From contig DATBCD010000067.1 in NCBI GenBank assembly GCA_036270655.1, positions 1 to 47,181 of the forward strand: a stretch of DNA of 47,181 nucleotides, written 5' to 3'. A model generated the notes under the pieces. The model saw nothing but the letters and a program-made list of their open reading frames with translations. It ran no database searches and had not been told where the DNA came from. Made by a program: the position numbers and the translations under genes. The stretch comes from VBCK01 sp036270655. Lineage in GTDB: Bacteria > Pseudomonadota > Gammaproteobacteria > Burkholderiales > Burkholderiaceae_F. Position 1 is the stretch's first letter, and each line of letters begins with the position of its first letter. Below, one piece after another: positions 16,005-21,777 of this stretch.

Positions 16005-16762
16005 ACGCTCCCGAGCGGATGGACGCACGTGTGCCGTCGGCCGTTGCACCGGCCGATCGCGTGGCGGCGGTCGACTGGCCGCGGGTCGAGTCCGATCTGG
16101 ATGCCGACGGCAGCGCGCGGATCGAGCGCCTGATCACGCCGTCCCAATGCACGGCGCTTGCTTCGCTGTACGACAAGGACCCGGATTCGGCCGCGATCTT
16201 TCGAAGCCGGGTCGTGATGGCTCGGCACGGCTTTGGCCGCGGCGAGTACCGCTATTTCGGCTATCCGCTTCCGAGTCTGGTCGCCGGTCTGCGCGAGGCG
16301 CTTTATCCGCGGCTGGTGCCGACCGCCAACCGCTGGAACCAAGCGATGGGCTGTCAGGCGAGTTACCCGCCGCGGCACGCCGAGTTCATCAAGCGCTGCC
16401 GTGCGGCCGGCCAGTCGCGCCCCACGCCTCTGCTGCTGCGCTACGGGCCGGGCGACTACAACTGTCTGCATCAGGACCTGTACGGCGCGCAGGTGTTTCC
16501 GCTGCAGGTCGTGCTGCTGCTGTCGGAGCCGGGACGCGACTTCGAGGGAGGCGAGTTCGTGATGACCGAGCAGCGCCCACGGATGCAGTCGCGGCCGATC
16601 GTGCTGCCGCTGCGCCAGGGCGATGCCGCGGTGATCGCGGTCAATCAGCGCCCGGCGCGCGGAGCGCGCGGCGTCTACCGGGTCAAGCTGCGGCACGGGG
16701 TCAGCCGCCTGCGTTCCGGCGAGCGCTACGCCGCGGGCATCATCTTCCATGATGCGGCCTGA
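16001..16762 (+). CDS. 2OG-Fe(II) oxygenase of the ada-alkB operon
   Basis: A 253-aa non-haem iron oxygenase. The metal triad is His157-x-Asp159 (CLHQDLYG) and His232 (RHGV), with Arg242 in the C-terminal ERYAAG as the likely 2-oxoglutarate ligand. The segment FEGGEFVMTEQRPRMQSRP is typical of prolyl-4-hydroxylase-like members of the superfamily. The GTG start at 16001 overlaps the ada stop (GTGA), and its 3' end overlaps alkB by 14 bp, so it is translationally coupled within the operon. It is distinct from AlkB in length and motif context. Its substrate is unknown; a role in alkylation damage is inferred from position. The long open frame upstream of 16001 is only antisense to HD-GYP and ada sequence. 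Confidence 0.9.
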   Translation: MNAPERMDARVPSAVAPADRVAAVDWPRVESDLDADGSARIERLITPSQCTALASLYDKDPDSAAIFRSRVVMARHGFGRGEYRYFGYPLPSLVAGLREALYPRLVPTANRWNQAMGCQASYPPRHAEFIKRCRAAGQSRPTPLLLRYGPGDYNCLHQDLYGAQVFPLQVVLLLSEPGRDFEGGEFVMTEQRPRMQSRPIVLPLRQGDAAVIAVNQRPARGARGVYRVKLRHGVSRLRSGERYAAGIIFHDAA

Positions 16763-17450
16763 GCCGCTACGCGGAGCGGCCCGATCGGTGCTGGCCGACC
16801 TGTTCACGCCGGTTGATTCTCTCGGGTACCGCGCGCCCGAGCGGATCGCGCTCGCGCCGGGCGCGGTGCTGCTGCGCGGCCTGGGCGAGTCGCACGCCAC
16901 CCCGGTGCTGGCTGACCTGCAGCGCGTGCTGGACGCGGCTCCCCTGAGGCACCTGATCACGCCCGGCGGATTCCGCATGTCGGTTGCGATGAGCAACTGC
17001 GGCGCCCTGGGCTGGGTCAGCGACGTCAACGGCTACCGGTACGACCCGGTCGACCCGGACAGCGGCGGGCCGTGGCCGGCGATGCCGCCTTCATTTCGCG
17101 AGCTCGCGCAGGGCGCGGCCGCTGAGGCCGGCTATCGAGGCTTCGTTCCCGACGCCTGTCTGATCGGCCGCTACGCGCCCGGCACGCGTCTGACGCTGCA
17201 CCAGGACCGCAACGAACAGGATCTGGGGCAGCCGGTGGTTTCGCTGTCGCTGGGGTTGCCGGCCATTTTTCTGTTCGGGGGCTTGAAGCGCTCGGCCAGG
17301 GCGGTGCGTGTCCCGGTGCAGCACGGCGACGTTGTCGTCTGGGGCGGGCCCGCGCGCCTGCGCTATCACGGCGTGTCGACCCTGGCCGAAGGGGTGCACC
17401 CGCTCACGGGCGGCTTCCGTTTCAACCTTTCGTTCCGGCGGGCCGGTTGA
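16749..17450 (+). CDS. alkB: AlkB, 2OG-dependent DNA dealkylase
   Basis: A 233-aa AlkB protein (E. coli: 216) that oxidatively removes methyl groups from N1-methyladenine and N3-methylcytosine in DNA. The triad is His151-x-Asp153 (TLHQDRNE) and His207 (RYHGV), with the 2OG-binding Arg in RFNLSFR (Arg224 and Arg230). The substrate-recognition stretch MSNCGALGWVSDVNGYRYDP (residues 81-100) is conserved as in E. coli AlkB. The start overlaps the upstream oxygenase gene. It is the third gene of the ada operon and should be induced through methylated Ada. Confidence 0.96.
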   Translation: MMRPEPLRGAARSVLADLFTPVDSLGYRAPERIALAPGAVLLRGLGESHATPVLADLQRVLDAAPLRHLITPGGFRMSVAMSNCGALGWVSDVNGYRYDPVDPDSGGPWPAMPPSFRELAQGAAAEAGYRGFVPDACLIGRYAPGTRLTLHQDRNEQDLGQPVVSLSLGLPAIFLFGGLKRSARAVRVPVQHGDVVVWGGPARLRYHGVSTLAEGVHPLTGGFRFNLSFRRAG

Positions 17451-17455
17451 AGCCG

Positions 17456-17908
17456 ATGCGACAGGCGGGATCGTGGTCGCTGGCCTGCGCCGTCAGCGGC
17501 CTGAGTTTGGTTTGCTGCGGCGCGTCCGGCGCGGCGCCTGCGCAGGATTCGTCGGCGCGCCAGTACGACGTCGTGACCGAGACCGACATGCCGCACCTGG
17601 AGGAGAACCTGCGGTACGCCATCCGGCGCGAGCGACAGTGTCTGGACCGCAATGACCTGTCCAACGCGTTCTGGATGCTCGGGCACGTGTCCCTGCAGGA
17701 CTGCAAACTGGTCAAATCCGGCCAGGACGCCGGCTCGGCGACCTACCAGTTGCAATGCGACGGCGGACACGGCACCACGGGCGAGGCGCAGTGGCTGTTC
17801 GAGGCCGACCGGATCACCGGCACGCTTCGCGTCCGGCTGGGCGGCAAGAACATGACCTTTTACCAGCGCATGACCGCGACGCCGGCTGCGGCCGCAGGCG
17901 GCTGCTGA
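17456..17908 (+). CDS. DUF3617-like exported protein
   Basis: A 150-aa protein beginning 5 bp after alkB. An N-terminal hydrophobic stretch with SLVCCGASG may be a lipoprotein signal (Cys near residue 19-20), otherwise a cleaved signal peptide ending around AAPAQD. The mature part has the DUF3617 pattern: paired cysteines in RRERQCLDR and SLQDCKLV, then ATYQLQCDGGHGTTGEAQW and a GTLRVRLGGKNMTF beta segment. A TTG at 17447 would overlap the alkB stop and is an alternative start. The family is uncharacterised. Position suggests read-through from the adaptive-response operon, but a functional link is not shown. Confidence 0.75.
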   Translation: MRQAGSWSLACAVSGLSLVCCGASGAAPAQDSSARQYDVVTETDMPHLEENLRYAIRRERQCLDRNDLSNAFWMLGHVSLQDCKLVKSGQDAGSATYQLQCDGGHGTTGEAQWLFEADRITGTLRVRLGGKNMTFYQRMTATPAAAAGGC

Positions 17909-17940
17909 CCGTTCTGCTTTCCCTGCCCCGCGCGCGAGAG

Positions 17941-18003
17941 GTGGGCCCATATGCCCACTCCCGCGAAGCTGCCCCCACGTCCCCTCTTCCGCGAAGCTGC
18001 CCC
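17941..18003. repeat. Intergenic repeat mosaic with direct repeats
   Basis: GTGGGC and GCCCAC (17941-17958) form a small inverted repeat. The 15-mer CCGCGAAGCTGCCCC occurs at 17961-17975 and again at 17989-18003, a period of 28 bp. With the palindrome at 18009 this fills the space between the DUF3617-like gene and the next membrane-protein gene. It looks like decayed or tandemly copied REP-type sequence. Confidence 0.6.
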
Positions 18004-18008
18004 GTGTC

Positions 18009-18032
18009 CCCTCTCCCGCTTGCGGCAGAGGG
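18009..18032. repeat. REP-like GC-rich palindrome, copy 2
   Basis: Arms CCCTCTCCCGC and GCGGCAGAGGG pair with a single mismatch around a 2-nt loop, followed by ccagggagaggg. The layout (palindrome, then ccaggg-rich tail) is the same as the element at 2783-2808, so both are probably members of one chromosomal repeat family. Confidence 0.7.
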
Positions 18033-18149
18033 CCAGGGAGAGGGTGGTAGCCGGAGGTGTGAGCCCCAGGGCCTTTCCGGCATTTCTCGTGGGATCGAGC
18101 CGCGGCGCTTCTGGCAGATTCGTCTCGTCTTTCTCGACCGGCACCGAAA

Positions 18150-18920
18150 ATGAACCTCCCGTCCCGGACGCCGTCCAGCTTGCACATCCTCATTCCGAAC
18201 CTGGCGGCATTCGCGGTCGGCTTGGGTTGCGCCTGGATGCTCGGCTGGCAGACGACCGACCTGGTCTGGAGCCTGTGGCTCAGCAGCCTGGTGCTCGGGT
18301 ATCTGTCGATCCTGGCGACCATCGGCAAAGGGCTCTACATAGGCTCTGCCGTTGTCTTCAACGAAAATTTTCCGGCCCAGTATCGAAGCAAAGCCATCCT
18401 GATCGGATCCTGCATCGCGCTGTTCGTTCTGGCGTTCTTTTCGCTCCATTTCTGCGGGTTCCACGCGATTCACGCCGGCTTCCTGTCCACATTCTTTCCG
18501 CTGAGCGGCGTGCCTGGACAGGCATTCGCCAGGGCGTTTTTCAATCCCATCCTGCTGTGGAAGGATGCCTTTCACTACCTGATGCCGCAATATTGCGCGT
18601 TCCTGATTCCAGTCGTCATCGCAGAGCGGCGGACCATCATCGGATCGATCAGCGCGCTGCTCGAGAAGCCGCGACTCGATTCGGATCACATCGGGCAGCT
18701 GCTCAAAGCTTCAGGGGCGTCCGCCCACGGAGTCTTCAGTCGGCCTTACCTCAACGTCGCGCGCATGCACGTGCTGATCTTCTTCTTCGCGTTCTGCCAC
18801 GCCCTGAAGGTCGACTCGTTCCCGATCTACGCCGCGGTGTATGCCGTGTATTTCTTTCCGTGGTCGATCCTGCGGAAGGACGCCGGCAGCCCTCGGCAGG
18901 TGCAGAGCCAGCCGTCTTAA
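18150..18920 (+). CDS. Multi-spanning membrane protein of unknown function
   Basis: A 256-aa integral membrane protein. Hydrophobic segments occur at about 13-33, 38-58, 84-105, 110-120, 150-158 and 205-240, suggesting around six helices. Charged patches are FNENFPAQYRSK and LEKPRLDSDH. The pattern (paired helices, FFxFxHxxK near the end) resembles DUF6498-type proteins, but I cannot confirm the family. It follows the repeat mosaic and is likely monocistronic. No substrate or partner can be suggested. Composition is a little less GC-rich than its neighbours, possibly reflecting hydrophobic codons. Confidence 0.75.
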   Translation: MNLPSRTPSSLHILIPNLAAFAVGLGCAWMLGWQTTDLVWSLWLSSLVLGYLSILATIGKGLYIGSAVVFNENFPAQYRSKAILIGSCIALFVLAFFSLHFCGFHAIHAGFLSTFFPLSGVPGQAFARAFFNPILLWKDAFHYLMPQYCAFLIPVVIAERRTIIGSISALLEKPRLDSDHIGQLLKASGASAHGVFSRPYLNVARMHVLIFFFAFCHALKVDSFPIYAAVYAVYFFPWSILRKDAGSPRQVQSQPS

Positions 18921-18956
18921 GGCAAGCGTCCGGGGGGTGCCGCCGCCGGCAGGCGG

Positions 18957-19181
18957 TCAGCGCTTGTTCTGGGTCAGTGCAGCGAGAGTCAGCGCAAGCA
19001 CCGCGGTCACAATGGCGGCACCCACAACGAGGAGCGCCCCGGTCGTGACGATGATCTTGTCCAGAAGGCGGGTCAGGCGGGAGGGAGAGACAGGCGCGAC
19101 GCCAGGCGTTGGCGCCTTGAACGGGAAGATCCGGGTCGTTTGAATCGGCCTAGCGGACATGGGGATTCCCATCGAGCCCAT
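18957..19181 (-). CDS. Possible small single-span membrane protein
   Basis: A 74-aa frame with a proline-rich, polar N-terminus (about 1-35), one strong transmembrane helix (about 44-68, IVTTGALLVVGAAIVTAVLA) and a basic end QNKR. GGAGG sits 12 nt before the ATG, a little far. It is convergent with the preceding gene. No family is recognised. It could be spurious, but the hydrophobic profile and ribosome site are better than chance expectation. Confidence 0.4.
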   Translation of the reverse strand: MGSMGIPMSARPIQTTRIFPFKAPTPGVAPVSPSRLTRLLDKIIVTTGALLVVGAAIVTAVLALTLAALTQNKR

Positions 19182-19434
19182 CCAACAGTCGGACCTCCAG
19201 CTTGGAAGTATCGCCCCGGTGAACCTTGCCCGATAGGAAGAGATGAGAGTTTTTCTGTCGAGAGTTAAGCCGTTGACGCACTGCAGCGCAAAGGGAAGCC
19301 TATCGGCCCCTGCTGAGGCGACAGCTGACCGGAGCGACTGTCTGGGACGAAACGAAACTTAGGGAATGAATGTTCAGCACTCCCTGTCCGAGCAGCAGCG
19401 GACGGATTCCCCGTTGCTGCCGCGGGCGGGCATT

Positions 19435-19440
19435 TACAAT
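19435..19440 (+). promoter_or_regulatory. Putative -10 element of the POT transporter gene
   Basis: TACAAT lies six bases before the first ATG (19446). Transcription would then begin near 19447, so an mRNA starting at that ATG would be leaderless, whereas the GTG at 19470 has AGGAGG (19459-19464) five bases upstream. The region 19182-19434 between the small minus frame and this site holds nothing else I recognise. Confidence 0.45.
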
Positions 19441-19469
19441 TCGCCATGAGCGAACATCAGGAGGCCCGT

Positions 19470-20969
19470 GTGCTCGCTTTGAAGAACCGGTTCGCGAACG
19501 TCCCCGAAGGTTCTGGCGCACTGTTCTTCGTCCAGATCTGCTCCACGCTGGGGTTCGCGGTGCTGTACTCGTCCCTGGTGCTCTACGTCAGCAGGCACCT
19601 GCACTTCCAAGCCAGGGACGCGGCCGCGATCGCGGGCGTGTTCGGCGCCTTCAATTACGGCTTGCACCTGTTCGGTGGCTACCTGGGGGGGCGCTTCCTG
19701 AGCAACCGCAACCTGTTCGTCGGCGGGATGCTGCTGCAGGTGGCGGGTTGCGCCTGCATCGCGGGCGGCACGGTGGGGCTGATGTACTGGGGACTGGCGA
19801 TGTTCCTCACCGGCAGCGGCTTGAACGTGACCTGCATCAACATGATGCTGACCCAGCGCTTCGCGCCGGACGACACGCGCCGGGAAGGCGCGTTCCTGTG
19901 GAATTACGCGGGAATGAACCTGGGCTTCTTCGTCGGCTTCGCGGTCGCCGGCCAGTACCAGCTGACCGAGAGCTACACCGCGATGTTCCTGTTTGCCATG
20001 CTTGGCAACGTGCTGGCCATCGTGCTGGCCGTCGTCAACTGGAAAACGCTGGCGGACCGCAATACGCCCCTGCTGGACGCCAGCGCGCGGCAGTACCGCG
20101 TGAGATTTGCCGTCGGCACGGCGATCCTCGTGGGACTGGTGCCCCTGGTGTGGATTCTGCTGCAGCACCCGGATCCGACCGAGACGCTCGTCAAGAGCAT
20201 CTGCGCCGCCGTAGGGTTGACCCTGGTCTGGATCACGGTCCGCCATCGCGACCGGCGCGAGCGCAACAACATGTGGGCCTACCTGATCCTGACGCTCGGC
20301 TCGCTCGTGTTCTGGTCGCTTTACCAGATGGCGCCCAACGGCCTGCAGACGTTTGCGGTCAACAACGTCGACCGCAGGGTCTGGGGCATCGAGATTGCGC
20401 CTCAGTGGATCCAGAACATCAACACGGTGGTGATCGTGGTTGGCGGCCCGCTGATGTCGGCACTGTTTGTCAGGCTGCGCGCGCGCGGCTGGAACATCGA
20501 TGTGCCCCGACAGTTCGCCGTCTCGTTGCTGCTGATGGGGCTCGGTTTCCTGGCGCTGCCAGCCGGCATCGCCGTGGCGGGCCCCGACGGCATGGTCGAC
20601 TTCAGCTGGCTGTTCTGGAGCTACGTGCTGCAGAGCATCGGCGAGCTGCTGATCTCACCGGTCGGTTACGCGATGATCGGCAAGCTCGCGCCGCGCAAAT
20701 ACCAGGGCGTGATGATGGGCGTCTTCATGCTGGTCACCGGCCTGGCCTCGTTGTTCGCGGGTGACTTCTCGGGGATGATCCCGGAGCCGGCCGGTGCAAC
20801 GGCGCAGGCGACCAATCCGGCCTATGCGCACCTGTTTGCGCAATTGGGCGGGGGCAGCTTCGCGGTGGGCGTGGCGCTGGTGGTGCTGATCCCGTTGCTG
20901 CGCCGGATGATCAAGGACGAGCAAGCCCCGGCGGTGGAAGCGCGCGTGCCGGTCCTGGCCCCGCACTGA
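19470..20969 (+). CDS. POT/PTR-family peptide transporter-like MFS protein
   Basis: A proton-coupled oligopeptide transporter-type MFS protein of 499 aa from the GTG at 19470 (507 aa from the ATG at 19446). It has about 12-14 transmembrane helices. Family features are GVFGAFNYGLHLFGGYLGGRFLSNRN at the TM2-TM3 loop and FWSYVLQSIGELLISPVGYAMIGKLAPRKYQGVMMG in the C-terminal half (the PTR2 signature region with QSIGELLISPVG). The canonical ExxERFxYYG of TM1 is missing: the aligned stretch reads QICSTLGFAVLY. The GTG is preferred because a perfect AGGAGG sits 5 nt upstream. It probably imports small peptides or amino-acid-like compounds, with altered proton coupling. Confidence 0.88.
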   Translation: MLALKNRFANVPEGSGALFFVQICSTLGFAVLYSSLVLYVSRHLHFQARDAAAIAGVFGAFNYGLHLFGGYLGGRFLSNRNLFVGGMLLQVAGCACIAGGTVGLMYWGLAMFLTGSGLNVTCINMMLTQRFAPDDTRREGAFLWNYAGMNLGFFVGFAVAGQYQLTESYTAMFLFAMLGNVLAIVLAVVNWKTLADRNTPLLDASARQYRVRFAVGTAILVGLVPLVWILLQHPDPTETLVKSICAAVGLTLVWITVRHRDRRERNNMWAYLILTLGSLVFWSLYQMAPNGLQTFAVNNVDRRVWGIEIAPQWIQNINTVVIVVGGPLMSALFVRLRARGWNIDVPRQFAVSLLLMGLGFLALPAGIAVAGPDGMVDFSWLFWSYVLQSIGELLISPVGYAMIGKLAPRKYQGVMMGVFMLVTGLASLFAGDFSGMIPEPAGATAQATNPAYAHLFAQLGGGSFAVGVALVVLIPLLRRMIKDEQAPAVEARVPVLAPH

Positions 20970-21029
20970 GCCGGGGCGGGCGGGCAGGACGCGATCGCGA
21001 GGCGGCGGCACCCGGCGGGAGGTGCGCGA

Positions 21030-21770
21030 GTGAGCGCAACTTACATCCTGATCGATTTCGAGAATGTCCAGCCCAAGGCGCTCGAACAACTCAAGGGCGC
21101 TGACGTGCACGTACACGTTTTCCTCGGGGCGAAGAATACGAAGCTGCCGCGCGAGCTCGTGCTGGCGCTGCAGTCGATGGGAGACCGTGCCCGGTACGTC
21201 ACGCTGGCCACGTCGGGCACCAACGCCCTCGATTTCGTCGTCGCCTACGAGCTGGGCGTCTTGACGGTGCAGGATCGGGAGGGGAGCTTTTATATCGTCT
21301 CGAAGGACACAGGATTTGACCCGCTGGTCGATTTGCTGCGCAGCCGGGGGCTGCGGGTCGGACGCTCGGCGTCGATCGAACAGTTGCCCAACCTCGGAGC
21401 CTCGACGGGACGGGGCAGGCCCAGGCCCAGATCGGGAACGCCAGCCAAGGCGGCCGGCTCGAAAAGCGCCGTGGCCGCCGACGGCAGGCCCTCCAAGGCC
21501 GTCAGACCCACGCCGCGTCCCGCCAGGGAGACGGGACACCCTGGGACCGGCGCCTCCGTTGAGGATCTGCGGGAGCGTGCATTGCAGAGTATCAACGCCC
21601 GGCGCGGCGGCAAGCCGGCCAGGCGCAAGACGCTGCTGAATCTTTTGCGCGCGAACTTCGGCAAGGAGGTGCCCGACGCGCGTATCGAGGAGGTCTACAA
21701 GGCGATGGTCGCGAACGGGGACGTTCTCGTCGATGGCGAGAGGCTGTCCTACCGCGTCTCGAACGACTGA
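21030..21770 (+). CDS. NYN/PIN-like domain protein with C-terminal winged-helix-like domain
   Basis: A 246-aa protein in three parts. Residues 1-115 form a PIN-like NYN domain with the acidic residues expected for a metal-dependent nuclease: Asp9 and Glu11-Asn12 (LIDFENVQP), Asp68 (GTNALDFVVAYELG) and Asp93/Asp97 (SKDTGFDPLV). Residues 123-178 are a basic, Pro/Arg/Ala-rich disordered linker. Residues 180-246 look like a small winged-helix domain (RKTLLNLLRANFGKEVPDARIEEVYKAMVANGDV) resembling OST-HTH-type RNA-binding domains. The GTG start has GGGAGG upstream. Together these suggest an RNA-directed endoribonuclease or RNA-binding regulator. It converges with UPF0182 (stops 8 bp apart). The family is largely uncharacterised. 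Confidence 0.82.
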   Translation: MSATYILIDFENVQPKALEQLKGADVHVHVFLGAKNTKLPRELVLALQSMGDRARYVTLATSGTNALDFVVAYELGVLTVQDREGSFYIVSKDTGFDPLVDLLRSRGLRVGRSASIEQLPNLGASTGRGRPRPRSGTPAKAAGSKSAVAADGRPSKAVRPTPRPARETGHPGTGASVEDLRERALQSINARRGGKPARRKTLLNLLRANFGKEVPDARIEEVYKAMVANGDVLVDGERLSYRVSND

Positions 21771-21777
21771 GCATCCA

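Noticed and set aside
13553..16762. A 1069-codon open frame on the plus strand
   Set aside because: Only the last 253 codons (from 16001) carry protein signatures. The rest is antisense to the HD-GYP gene and out of frame with ada, as expected in GC-rich DNA.
17961..18003. Possible CRISPR-like direct repeats
   Set aside because: Only two copies of a 15-mer with a 13-bp gap and no spacer diversity or cas genes; better explained as REP-type mosaic.
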